64,000 bases of DNA from the NCBI GenBank assembly GCA_030407085.1, contig CM059585.1, positions 108,799,501-108,863,500 of the forward strand, written 5' to 3'. A program made the position numbers and the translations under genes. This document shows positions 10,204 through 23,200 of the stretch, in pieces. The DNA is from Trichopria drosophilae. Lineage: Eukaryota; Arthropoda; Insecta; Hymenoptera; Diapriidae. Position 1 is the first letter of the stretch. Each line of letters begins with the position of its first letter. Below the pieces are notes generated by a model. The model saw nothing but the letters and a program-made list of their open reading frames with translations, was not told the origin of the DNA and made no database searches.

Positions 10204-13200
10204 TTAGTTCTTGTAATCAATGTCGGTATTGCCAACAGAATTTAACTCTACGTTTTGTTTAGATTGAAATTCGCTGCTATGTTGAAACAATAAAGTCCAT
10301 TTTAATTTCTTTTGAAAGTTAAACGGAGTCAATTCGCCGTTAAAACCACCCATCGCTTTCATTTTAGCCACGTAATCCTGAAGTATATCTTGACACAGTC
10401 GCTTAGTAAAGATGTACGTAGGCTGAGAAGTTTCATCGCTAAACGTAACCTTTACGTAATCCAGTAATTGTTTCAACGACTTGTTCGTTAGCATTATTCC
10501 GATCTGAAATGGATACAAATACGACTGGCCTTTCCCCGTCTTCTTATCCAACACTCGCATACTTTCCGCAAACTGTGACATATCGTCTAAAATCTTGGAT
10601 TGCTTTTCAATGTCGATTCCATAAGCTTGAGTGTCGTTGTGGCCATACATGTTTGTTGAAGAATTCAACAATTCGAACCAACTGTTTATCAAACAGATCA
10701 TGTTGGACATTTCTTTCCAGTTGGGTGATTTTAAAACTCCTTTCTGTCCATGATACTCGATCACCCTCGAGTTAATGAGGGAAAATAACTGGATCGACAG
10801 ATTTAATTGTTGATGTTCCAAACTTTTCAGATTTAAGTGACGTTTTGACAATTTCAGAGCTGTTTTGCAATTTCCCGAATTTAAATCCAGCAATTCTTCA
10901 AAAACATTTGTTGTTAGTACCACACCGTTAACTACGAAGCCGCTACTGATAAAATTGTTACGAATCTGTTTGATAAGATATAATACATCGGCGAATACGA
11001 ATATTTTTTGTTTCGTATCGCTTGGATGAGAAAAGAAACTTTTATTTTCGTTAATACTGAGATCGTTCCAGAGAGACATGTTCGACGGCTTCATGTCGTT
11101 GCTGATACCGATGACGATGTAATCAATGTCGAATAAGCTTTTAATTATGTGTTCTAAAATATCTTTCGTCATTGGCTGATTAAACTTGTAAAATATTGGC
11201 TCTTTCCAACTCATAAAAAGTCCATGAGCCATGACGATCTGACACTTTTTCTCAGGGTTCGTAACATCTTTTTTTTCGTTGTCGCCTTTAGACAAATGTA
11301 TTTCATCGAAAGTAAGAATTGTTACTTTTTGTACCTTTGACATCGTTTGACCCTTTTCTTTCATTACGCTTATAACTTCTCCCAAAAGACCAGGTTCGAT
11401 GTGACTTGTAATCCATTTTCTTAACGTCGGTTCGCAAGGAAGACTTTTTTTTCCTTCTTTTTGCATTTCGTCTGTGTTTTTCAATGCAGTTTTAACTGAG
11501 ACAATATCTTGTTCGCTCCATCTTTTTTTACTTGGATTTCTGCAAAGCAATTGCTCCATTTGACATTTGGTAAATATTTCTTCCAACACTTCGTGAGATG
11601 TTCTCAATTTTTCAACTTCTTGTTCTAAGGTTTCTATAGTTTCTATTTGCGCAGCATTTCGCTCTCTGAGAAGAATATTTTGTTCCCTTAATAACTCCAA
11701 TTCATCTGCTTCTGAGATTTCCGTCAGTGGTCTAAAAATATCAATCTGTTACTACAAGTCAAATTATTAATATTACTTTAAAATTATTTACATTCGATAT
11801 GATTCCACAATATCTCCCCACTCGTCAACTTCTTCGCTTTCGTCTAGGCTGTCGTCTACTGGTAATGTATCTGGCCTCAGCTCTTCTAATGATGGAATTC
11901 CATTGCATCTAAACAGACGAAGAACAAAATGTTTGTAATCCATTCTTACGAGAAAGTATTATTTTTTACATGATAGATAAATTAATTTCAGAGATATTTA
12001 TTTATTTATTTAAGTAAATTTGACGGGCTACAATGATCCAAAAAGATCAACCCTTAACCACTTCAGTGGTAGCTGTTTAAAAAAAAAAGTGCCAGAAGTG
12101 GTACAGCCCTGTACTTAAGATATCGAAAAACGGTGAAACACGGGTTCCATTTTTTCCTAAAATATATCAATTAACATTTAATGAATCATTTAAAAAATCA
12201 AGTAATATTTCACATTTATGTCGGCCATCTTGGATCCACCATTTTGAATTTACAAAATCTGACATCAAATTCTTAATCAGCGACCCAAAAAATTCCCGAG
12301 TACCAACTTTCATCAAAATCAAGTAAATTTTTTACATTTATGTAAACCGACATTTTGAATTTTCAAAATCTGATTTCAGATTTATAATCAGCGGCCCCGA
12401 AAACCCCCGAGAACCCAGTTTCATTAAAGTTCGGGTAAGTTTTCGCATTTCGGTCGGCCATATTGGATCCGCCATTTTGAATTTTCAAAATCTAACTTCA
12501 GATTCGTAATCGGCGACCCCGAAAACCCCCGAGTAACAATTTTCAGCTGTTTTTCATATAAAGAAAAATGTTCGCCGCACATTTTAATAAATTTAGCAAA
12601 TTTACAGCCGCCATATTGGATCCGCCATTTTGAATTTTCCCATTTTGACGACAGATTCGGATTCAGCGACCCAAAATATCTTGGTATACGTAAGTTTCAT
12701 GCAAATTCATTAAGAATTGTAAAAGTTATTGCAAAATGTACACATATGATCCATTACCACGTTTGTCAATACATAATTTTTTTTGTACATATATGATCCA
12801 TTACCATTGAAGTGGTTAATTAAAATATTTTGTTAGGTTAGGTATTTAGTTCAAATATTTGTTAGGTTAGGTATTTAGTTAAAGTATTTTGTCAGATTAG
12901 ATATTTAGTTAAAGTATTTTGTTAGGTTAGGTATTTAGTTAATGTATTTTGTTAGGTTAGATATTTAGTTAAAATATTTGTCAGGTTAGGTATTTAGTTA
13001 AAGTATTTTGTTAGGTTAGGTATTTAGTTAAAGTATTTTGTTTGGTTAGATATTTAGTTAGGTTAGGTATTTAGTTAAAGTATTTTGTTAGGTTAGATAT
13101 TTAGTTAAAGTATTTTGTTAGGTTAGATATTTAGTTAAAATATTTGTTAGATTAGGTATTTAGTTAAAGTATTTTGTTAGGTTAGGTATTTAGTTAAAGT

Positions 13201-15013
13201 ATTTAGTTAGGTTAGATATTTAGTTAAAATATTTGTTAGGTTAGGTATTTAGTTAAAGTATTTTGTTAGGTTAGGTATTTAGTTAGGTTAGATATTTAAT
13301 TAGGTTAGATATTTAGTTAAAATATTTGTTAGGTTAGGTATTAATTGAAGTATTTTGTTAGGTTAGGTATTTAGTTAAAGTATTTTGTTAGGTTAGATAT
13401 TTAGTTAAAGTATTTTGTTAGGTTAGATATTTAGTTAAAATATTTGTTAGGTTAGGTATTTAGTTAAAGTATTTTGTTAGGTTAGATATTTATTTAAAAT
13501 ATTTGTTAGGTTATGTATTTAGCTAAAGTATTTTATTAGGTTAGGTATTTAGTTAGAGTATTTTGTTAGGTTATATATTTAGTTAAAACATTTGTTAGGT
13601 TAGGTATTTAGTTAAAGTATTTTGTTAGGTTAGATATTTAGTTAAAATATTTGTTAGGTTAGGTATTTAGTTAAAGTATTTTGTTAGGTTAGATATTTAG
13701 TTAAAGTATTTAGTTAGGTTAGATATTTAGTTAAAGTATTTTGTTAGGTTAGATATTTAGTTAAAGTATTTTGTTAGGTTAGATATTTATTTAAAATATT
13801 TGTTAGGTTATGTATTTAGCTAAAGTATTTTGTTAGGTTAGGTATTTAGTTAAAGCATTTTGTTATGTTAGGTATTTAGTTGGGTTAGATATTTAGTTAA
13901 AATATTTGTTAGGTTAGATATTTAGTTAGAGTATTTTGTTAGGTTAGGTATTTAGTTAAAGTATTTTGTTAGGTTAGATATTTAGTTAAAATATTTTTTA
14001 AGTTGGGTATTTAACCAGATTCGGATTCAGCGGCCCAAAATATCTTGGTATACGAAGTTTCATGCAAATTCATTGAGAATTGTAAAAGTTATTTCAAAAT
14101 GTACACATATGATCCATTACCACGTTTGTCAATATTTTTTTTTGTATATATATGATCCATTACCATTGAAGTGGTTAACAATAACAAAAATTTATGAGGT
14201 AACAAAATTGTTAAATGCGCTTTGTAACAGAATAAAGGTAATATAATAAAACAATATATAAAGAAAAGATAGTAATAGATAGTAAAATAACAAAAAGATA
14301 ATAAATTAATTTAGATTCAAATTAGTGATAATATTACGCAGCTGTGTTTTAAATACATAGATTTCTTTTAAAGAAGTGAGAGTGTCAGATAGCATATTCC
14401 AGAATCTTCTTAAACAGGCTTTTGGAGAATAGTACAAATAATTAGTTGAATAAGTATCTTCGGCTAGTTTTATACGATTTCTAATGTAAGACATAGGTTT
14501 ATATGGAAATAAGTTTTTTGAAGGAGTACAGATATTATGTAGGATATTAAACAGGAAAAGTAAATTTTTTAATTTAGATTTAATAAATTAAACAATTGTA
14601 AGCTTACGGAATTTTGTTTGGTGGTTCTTCTTTCAACTTCTCCATTTGAGTCCAGTAGTTGAAAATCCTTTTATGTTTGGATTTTTCAAGGTTAAGATAC
14701 AAAGTGGGTATTGAACCGATTTTCAATTTCTGCAGTATTTTTCTGGTTTTTGTTATGTGCTGTACAATGCATTTGTCTTCAAAATGTTTCCTACATACTC
14801 TTACTAAAAAAGTAAAATTCGTCACTTATGATATTTAGCAAAATGTATTTTATATCGTAATTATTAAAGAACGTTACCATTTTCAATACACTTAAATTCC
14901 TCCCTCTTTCTGCCACAAACTGTTAGCCATACTTCCTGTAATTCTATATCTTTAGGAAGTGAAAACATTTGCCCTTGTCGAACCGAGCAGTGTCTTACAC
15001 TACAGTAACACAT
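10204..15013 (-). CDS. P-element/THAP9-like transposase-derived protein
   Basis: Four exons join in phase: 15013-14878, 14803-14608, 11908-11792 and 11731-10204, giving about 658 residues with no internal stop. Residues 1-81 form a THAP zinc-finger domain: candidate ligands C4, C9, C49 and H52 (C-x2-H spacing kept), W29, and an AVPTIF-like box at 76-80 (SIPTL). An acidic linker and a coiled coil at about 158-205 follow, then a P-element-type RNase H-like transposase with FDEIHLS (D292) and SND (D362), followed by the FADV..L block typical of the family. The C-terminal helix, usually QDxLE, reads QDILQ, so the third catalytic acid appears to be glutamine (Q601). Length is a little under Drosophila P transposase (about 750). 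Intron 2 carries a LINE end, a TTAA element and the TTAGG-rich array, so the gene has survived large insertions. No P-type terminal repeats were seen nearby. A TTTTCTAG acceptor sits just before the ATG, so a non-coding 5' exon probably lies upstream. Domain identity is sure; host domestication is inferred. Confidence 0.85.
12054..12819. mobile_element. TTAA-ended MITE in an intron of the THAP gene
   Basis: TTAACCACTTCAGTGG at the left, CCATTGAAGTGGTTAA at the right. The inside (12200-12690) is three to four imperfect repeats of about 110-120 bases of the ATGGCGG/GCGACCC module. Confidence 0.75.
12819..14014. repeat. TTAGG-rich minisatellite array
   Basis: About 1.2 kb of tandem units of roughly 22-30 bases built from GTTAGGTTAGGTATTTAGTT and AAAGTATTTT, with variation between GGTA and GATA forms and higher-order alternation. 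TTAGG is the ancestral insect telomere unit. The array starts exactly at the right end of the MITE before it and ends at a TTAA. Confidence 0.9.
14015..14178. repeat. Duplicated right end of the TTAA MITE
   Basis: Repeats 12651-12819 almost base for base, including ATATGATCCATTACCA and CCATTGAAGTGGTTAA. The array therefore lies between two copies of the same element end. Confidence 0.8.
14306..14570 (-). pseudogene. LINE reverse transcriptase C-terminal fragment
   Basis: On the minus strand, FPYKPMSYIRNRIKLAED through RRFWNMLSDTLTSL and VFKTQLRNII has the spacing of the conserved LINE ORF2 C-terminus (arginine-rich turn, WN..P/S region, FK..L). It ends in a stop followed by AT-rich 3' sequence. 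It lies in intron 2 of the THAP gene, same strand. Confidence 0.6.
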
Positions 15014-15089
15014 GGCTAGAAAATAAATTAGATTTTAAAAATGTTGAAGGAATATTTTTAAAATAATTAAACATTCTAATCATCTGTTA

Positions 15090-15570
15090 TATCGACGGCT
15101 CTTACGAAGAGTAGCACGTTTCATTTCTCTTACGAAGAATAGTATATAACCGGCTTACTCGAAGAAAAATGCATTTCAGTGTATGAAACGAAAAGTAACT
15201 CATTTCTGGTTTATCAACGAAAACTAATATATTTCAGCATTCAGACAAACGTTGACACGAAAAGTAACATATCTCGCTTGAAGTCGTTGAAAACTATTAT
15301 GTTTGAGTGCTATTCGACGAAGACTAGCATGTTTCGTTAAATCCACAAAAACTATCACGTTCCAGAGTTTACAATCGTCCAACCACGAAAAGTAACCTGT
15401 TTCATGCCATATAGCGAAAATGAATGCGTTTCAACATTTTATCACAAACAGTAGCACATTTGCTTTTCTTTTCACGAAAACTAACATGTTCCACAGTTTA
15501 CATGCGTTCACAATCGCGTAAGCGCTAAAAATAACTTATTTCATTTTATATCAGGAATATAAATATGTTT
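15090..15570. repeat. Degenerate tandem array of a short word
   Basis: Words close to CACGAAAACTAACATGTTTCA recur at irregular spacing about ten times. No inverted ends were found. Its organisation resembles the other iterated-word elements of the window. Confidence 0.6.
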
Positions 15571-15596
15571 CAATATTTCACCACTTTTCACATTCT

Positions 15597-15599
15597 TTT

Positions 15600-15631
<32 letters not shown>

Positions 15632-15700
15632 TATACGGGCATTTCTACCCTTTAAACATACAAACAAGTATACAATTTTTAAATACAAAACCTTATTTTT
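15597..15700 (-). repeat. LINE 3' tail, minus strand
   Basis: (TTTA)n followed by TATACGGGCATTTCTACCC is the reverse complement of a GGGTAGAAATGCCCG hairpin plus (TAAA)n, a typical LINE 3' end. 15700-16825 holds no recognisable gene. Confidence 0.5.
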
Positions 15701-16829
15701 ATTATTTCTGGCAGCGGCAAGACTCTTTTATTTTTGTATCGGTTTTATCTGTTTATAGTTACTATCTTATTGTAACTTATCGTTTTTGTGCGTTCGTCGT
15801 TACATTATTTATCATATGTATACAGTTGTATTTCTGTAACGGCCAAAATTAACTCAAGGATCACAATCCAGAGTTTAATAAAGATTATACATACATACAA
15901 TTTTACCTTTTTACGCCAAAAAAAGAAGAATTACAATAAAACGACATATACCTATACTAGTAACATAGCGTTGACTGAAGCTTAATTAGTTTTCACATTC
16001 ATTCATAATATCTAAATAAGTTATCCGCTGATAATATTTTGAATCTCTCATATGAACTAACTGTTTATGAAAAAATATTAATTTGCCGGAAAATAACTAA
16101 ATTCGAAATCTTGACGAATGTTTGTCACTTTATTGACTTATTTCAGTCTTTATTAAAACCTTTTAAATAGTTCCCATTACTAAAAAGAATTCCATAATGT
16201 AATGCGAAAACAGTGATAGAATCGAAAGAGTAGAACGCCTGGTTACAAAACCATGTTGTTCGGGTATAATTGAGTTTCTTAAAAGTGTATACAATTTCCC
16301 AGTCACAATACAATTAAATAATTTTGGAATGAAACAGATTCTAGATATCGGTCAGTAACTTAAGACGGAATTCCTGTCACCATTCTTATAAACTGGTGTT
16401 ATAAAACTATGTTTCAAAATATGTATAAATGTGTGTCATAGTGGTTCTTTTATTGTGCTACACTAATTACAATATTTTATTTTTTGAATATTTATGTAAA
16501 TTTACAAAATTTAAATATTTTTTAGTTAGAAATTTGCTACCAGATGGCGCTTTTCTACCAATGGGGAATTATATTTGTTATTGAAAAGCTTGACAATTTT
16601 TATCATGCGAAATTGAGTACGAAGAACATATGAACTGATAAAGTGTACATAATTAATTGTAAAATGTTTCTTACGTACCTGTGTTGAGAATTGAACTGCA
16701 ACAAAGAAAACTGTGTCGGATAATTTGACGAACTTAATCTTCAAAGAATAGTCTAGAATATCTCATTATTGCGTTTTGAGAAATGATGTTTTGAATCATT
16801 ACTAAATTTTGTTGTAACAAATCCCTTAA

Positions 16830-17000
16830 TTTCGAAAAAAAAGTAAAACAGACACACGAGAAACCACGTTATCAAATGTACCTTTCTTTTTAGACAGGTG
16901 ACGCTCCGAACTTCGATTCTCAGATGAGGAATGGCGACGTTCTATTGGTCGATCATCTTCTATTGCGTCTGTGTTTGTGTAGTCTATGTACATTGCACCT
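16830..17000 (-). other. Possible short exon upstream of the THAP gene
   Basis: On the minus strand an acceptor-like ACACAG precedes about 87 bases of unusually GC-rich, arginine/serine-coding sequence (RPIERRHSSSENRSSERHLS) that ends at AAG|GTACAT. It could be a 5' exon of the minus-strand THAP gene or part of a shared promoter with the aminopeptidase, whose first coding exon starts about 200 bases away. No ATG-linked join in frame to 15013 was established. Confidence 0.25.
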
Positions 17001-17207
17001 TTACAATTGTACATACTCCATGCTTTGCTCTGATGATAATAGATAAACCATGTTGGTAATATAGATTTCTATATTTCCACCATGATATACAAACATTTAC
17101 GTTTTTATTCCGTCAAATATATGTCATTAAAACATATCTAGCAAGTGTATTCATCGGAAACCTTTATCTGATAAATTAATTCATTTTCGCAGTCGCAATA
17201 CGGCAAA

Positions 17208-20200
17208 ATGTGTGAAAAGACGAAATTTAGCCGACTCTCAAATAATGTAAAACCATTACATTATCGTATACATTTGACACCAGATCTTGAAAATTTTACA
17301 TATATCGGAAAGGAAACTATTGAAATTAAAGTACGTTTTTACATATAGAAACATTTTGTAAACTAAAATCATTTCATTATTAAATTATCACAATTAATGT
17401 CATTTTATTTCTAATATACTTATGCACTTACATTTATGTAGCTTATATTTTTTTGTATTATAGTAATTAAATTGTATAACGGAAGCAAGACATTGTAAAA
17501 ATATGTTTTACATATTCATGTTGTGATATGTTTTTTTTAAATTGATAAAAAATACAGAAATTCTTTTTAATGTGTTTATTTAAAACATCAATATGGGCGA
17601 TTCTCAGGATATGAGTATGAGTAGGAAACCTTTATTATTGTTCTGGATTGGTATATCCGTAAACAAGAAGAGTTAACAATTTAGTACAGTTTTTTATTTA
17701 TTAATTTTACACAGGCATGATTGCCCTTATACAATGAAAACAAAATATTGTCGCATAAACGAATCGAAGAATTTTAATAGAAAAACTTAATGAATAAACT
17801 TACAAAACTAAATAATGTAAAGAAACGTTGTATTAAACAACTTACATAATAATGTTATAATACTAACCATTGGCAAAGACTAGATTTAAGATTCAAAAGA
17901 TCAAGGATCATAGAAACGAAGTTGCCTACAACTGGTAACAAACCCAGCAAACGAATTAGAAGTGTTCAGATCACAATTAATAGTATTCTATAATTTAATA
18001 AGACGAGGTAGAGTTGAATGAAAACGCTCGTTATTCCTATAACTTCTTTCAAGCAGTTTTTGATAGAATTGAAATAATTCTCTCTATAAACGACAAGAAT
18101 AGAACACGATATAATAATATAGACTAATATATATAAAACTGTAGTATAAAAGTATAAATATAAGGTAGTGAGAAGTATTTCATTTTGCAAACCCTGCCAA
18201 AAATGTAAGTGTACACGTACGCTTAAAGTCTAAATTCACGCTTGTAGTACTCTTCAGGTACTCTTAAATGTCAAAAAGAAGCGTGAATTTAGACATTTAA
18301 GCGTACGCGTACGCTTCCATTTTTTGCAGGGAAGATAAGAAGTAATGGTAGTGTACACATAACATGTCGCATTAACAGTAATTATATACATACTGTTTTT
18401 CCTTTTATATTCCACTTGATATGTTAAAGAAAGACGCATAAAAGTAGCGATAAAGTCAGTCAACTAGAGTTAAAAAAAGGATAGGGACAATAGCCATTGA
18501 TTCAGTTGAAATATCGGGATTTAGCCGAAGTTTCAGTTAGAGCGAAGATATCAGCGGTAAAAGTAGATAATAATGACTCGATTTGGGTAAAATGAGCATA
18601 TAACGAGTTTATAATACTATGATAAACTTTTAATAGGTGATTGAAGTAGGATTAATGAAAGAGAACAAATTTTTATATTATTAAAAGAAGTTAAAATTGA
18701 TTTTTTAATATTTATGCAAGTGTTTTGTATTCTTTGCTACCAGAAAATTACATTAATTTGTCAGTTACTAACCCAGTAAACGAAAAAAGATTGAAAAGTA
18801 TTAAAAAAAGATCAATTGGAATTAAAATGAGACTACTTTTAATTCATTTTGTTCAAAAAAGGAATTAGAGTGGTTTTGAATTCTAGTAAATTCCAAAGTG
18901 GGTATATAAATTGAAATGATTGAATCCCTGTGAATCCTCCTCGAATAATCGTTGTGAAAATCAATCCCCTTGAATGCCATAACTGGGATTGAAAAACGTA
19001 TGTTTCATTCCCTGTGAATTCCACATCTGTCAGTATCGTTTAAATACCATTTCTGGAATTAAAAATTCCTTTCTTGGATCCCCTTGAATACCATTTATTA
19101 CCAATATTTCAAAGAATCCCATTTAATACAAGATATGGGATTTAAGATTATATTCTTTGAATACCGTCGAATACTATCGATTACCAATCCCAGTAAACGA
19201 AAAAAGATTGAAAGATATTAGAAGGGGATTAATGGAGATTAAAATTTGATTGTTTTTATCTCATTTTGTTCAAAAAAGGTATCGGAATGATTTTTAATCC
19301 TAATAAAACCCCAATTATGAAAAGAATTTTGACTTATTGAATTCCCTCAAATGCCGTTCTACAAACGGCCATCAAAATGAATTCCAGCGAATACAAGATT
19401 TGGAATTAAAAAATATCTCATTGAATCCCCTCAAATTCTTCCCATTAAAAAATACCATTTAATACCAAATATGGCATAAAAGAATGTATTACTGAATCCC
19501 CTCGAAATCTATCAATTACCACTTTCAAATTAATTCCACTGTATTCCATATTTGGAATTCAAACTCATTTTAATGAATTCCCTTGAATAACCATGGCCCT
19601 AAATTAATTTTGAATTCCAGCCCAGAATTGCAAAAGATATATTATGGATCTTCTTGAATACCAACGATTCCAAACATTAAAACTTATCCCAACGGATACC
19701 AAATTTGGAATTGTGTTCAGTGAATACTGAATTTACTATTATGATAAAATTATTAAAAACATAAATAATGATCATTGAATAGATGCACGATTCATAAAAT
19801 TATATGTAAATTAACTTTTGTTTCATATAACAAAAATTGGAAACAACATATTTTCGAACATGAAAAAAAGATTAAAAAAATGTTTTATATATTTATGTTA
19901 TTTTATATACACGCAGAAAAAGACCAACTCTTTGTTTCGATTGTTTTTAAAGTAAATAATTCAGTGAAATTTCGCTGTGAATTGTGGAATTTAATATATT
20001 TTAGCCTGCCCGTATACATTATTATATAAATACGTAGAAAAATTCTCTACTTTCTATCTCTATCTATTCGTTATTTTTTCATTATTTCACAACAGCGAGT
20101 GTGGCCGAGTGGTTGCGCTTTGAACTTGCTGCACAAAGGACCGTGGTTCGTGGTTCGAAGCGAATCTGCTTTTTTATTAATTTATTGATTTGGGATTATA

Positions 20201-23200
20201 TGGGATTAAAAAAGATAGAATTGTTTTAATTTCAATACCAACAAAAAAGGGATTACAAATTTTGAATCACTTTTAATCTTTTTTCGTTTACTGGAAAACT
20301 TTTTCTAGCAATTTAAGCCATGGAAGGGACATTTCATTATAAAATTCAATATAATTAGACGACACTTTTAATAATTCCATCAATTCTGTTTGCCTACTCA
20401 TTTTAATATATTCAAATAGTATTTTTTGGTCAAATAAAGAATAGAAATTAGAAATTATTGAGTTTAATAAATAGCTTTTAAGAGGACTCATATCAGAGTC
20501 GAAACGTAATTATTTATTTATTATTTATTACAAAACCCTCCAAATTATTGACCCTTGTTATTTTCTGTCTTCTAATTTTTATTCTTTATTTGACCGAAAG
20601 ATACCAAAACTATTTGAATATATTAATTTATAAATCGGTCAAAAATTAAAACCTTATCAAATGTATGTTAACAATGGCGTACTTATTTCTTACATAAACT
20701 ATAAGTTACTAATTGCTTTTTGTATAATAATTCGAAAATTAGAGAAAAAATGTTTGGCATGCAAGGGATAAAACTTTTATTACACTAAATCCAACATTTA
20801 AGGACGATGTGAGAAAATATTCATAAACTATGAATTATGCTTATACCCTGCGGAAAATTTTAAGTAGGATTCTCATGAGAACCTCATGAGAAATTGAAAC
20901 AAGTGTCTTATAGTTGTCGTAAATATGTAAAAACATATACATCTATTAGTCATACAAGTATCTTACGGAATATGTAAAGTTTTATTTTGAAAATAGTTTC
21001 ATAGGTAGTTTTATGAGCATACAATCATGAATGTTTTGAGTTGACATTTTATGGAAATAACATAAAAATCTCATCACAACCAGGTCAATTTTCATACAAA
21101 TCGCAAATATTATCGAATAGTATATCCGTAACATAGTGCGAGTACTATACGACATTTATATGAAATTTACAAGGTACTTGTTTCAAATTCTCATGTGATT
21201 CTCATGAGAATCCTAACTAAAATTTTTCGCAGGGTATATATCGAATATATATACATAGTGTTTATAGTGTGATAAAAAACGGAGTGAATTTTTGAATAAA
21301 GAAATTGAATGAGTTTTTAACAATCATTCATTTATTTACATGACTCGTCCAGATCGATAAATTTGACTACATGATAAATATCCTTAATCACGAGTGATAA
21401 ATTCAAATATAATTAATTATACTTATATTTATATATTTCTGAAATTGATTGAAAAATGTTAAGATTCTGAATTTTGTTAGTGCAAAATATATTTTATTAG
21501 TATCATATAAATTCTGAATTTATATTCTTGGTTTAATCGATCATCTGACTTGTAAGTAGAAAAACTAAAAAACGTGTTGTTGAACCACAACCACTTAAAA
21601 TGTAGAAAATGTTAAAAGTTAAGGAAAAGATATTAAAAAAGTAATAATTGTCGGATATTATCGCAACTGAATTTCTTTTCAGCTGACGGAATATATAAGA
21701 ATTATGGATATTCTTTAAAAACAGATTTAGTATCCCTCTAGCAATAATATTGAAACAAATGACTACTGTAAAAAATGCAACGGTTCGTCCAACTAAGAAA
21801 TAAATTCATAATTTATTATATTATTATAAACAATCGAAAAGAAATTAATTTTGCATCGTATTATAGATGCATTTATGAATATTTTATTAGTATTGGTACT
21901 ATTATTCAGAGAAGTATTTTTGTCCATATGATATGGTAATTTTCTGTACAATGGACTGAAAAATCATAAATATTATTAAATACATTATAAAAAATCAAAA
22001 TGAGTTTTACTACGTTGAGCATGGGTAAAAAACACGGTAAATTTACAATGAGTAATTGTCTACCGCCTTCGTATTTGAGTTTCTCTCCTAGAGTAAGAGA
22101 ATTAAAATATTAAAGAGAATTAAAATTCCTTACGCATCAAGGATTTACTTGGATATTTGCGTTTTTGTTATCTATATATAGACTTATATTTTTACATGTT
22201 ATTCTTTAAAAACTCATCTTTATTATTGATATATTGTTAATTCTTTGCAAAAGGCTTTATAGCCATTGATCCATTAAATAAATAAATGAAAAACACCAAC
22301 AGTGTGACTTTTGAAGTGTTACTTTTCATGCAATCTTGTGTATTTTTCTTCGATTTGTAAAATTACAGTCCAATGTGAGCAGAAAAATTACCCACAAACA
22401 ACGTTGTAAGAGTACACAGTTTAGTATATTTCTGATACACAACATTGTAAATTTACAACACTGTTTTAAAGTTTAATTTCAATTCGGAAAAAATTCCTAC
22501 GCCTAATGTAGTATTTAGTATACAAATTTTACCAGTGTGGTGTAAATTTCATTTTGATTTTTTACAGTACTGTATGTCCATTTCAAATACCAAGAACCAA
22601 AATTTAGAATTGTATATAAATACTCATCAATTTCTTAGAAATATACTGAAAACAATTTCTGAATCATGACAACATTAACTTCAGATTCTTATTAAATGAT
22701 CTATAATTAGAGAAATTTATTTCTCAGAAAACAAATGAGCTAAAGATTAAAAGCTAAGAATTTATTAAATGTGAGAGACAAACATAATAGATAATTAAAT
22801 ACATAAACTTGTTTGTAATGAATCTGTCACTTCCATTTTTTTTAATACTCGAGAAAAACGCTTTTAAAGTTTTACATTCGTATTTAAGATTATGTTTGGA
22901 ATAATTCTAAAATGTTACATTAATTTTAACGTTGATGTGATAGATGAATTGTAAATAAATTTTTAGTGGTTTCTTACCCGATAAGAAGGCGTGCATTAAG
23001 AATGATTAATAAGTAAAGAAATTTCAATGAAATTGTCCAAATCAAAGATTCAATATAATTAGTATATACCATATTTTTTTTATTATACCAAATCTGTTCC
23101 TTAGTAAACTCTTTATATGATTATAATTCAAACATTCAACTGTTTATCACATCCATTTCCGGAAATATTATTATTAATAGTATTAAACACGTGTTCTATG

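Noticed and set aside
12819..14014. A true telomere end or CRISPR-like array
   Set aside because: Only part of each unit is TTAGG, the array is internal to a gene, and there are no unique spacers.
20096..20170. Functional tRNA gene (and likewise 47150-47213)
   Set aside because: Boxes A and B are present, but the acceptor stem and anticodon arm do not fold properly and both lie in repeats.
20288..20491. 67-residue minus-strand frame next to the CCAGTAAACG element
   Set aside because: Not recognised, AT-rich and overlapping repeat ends; no support as a gene.
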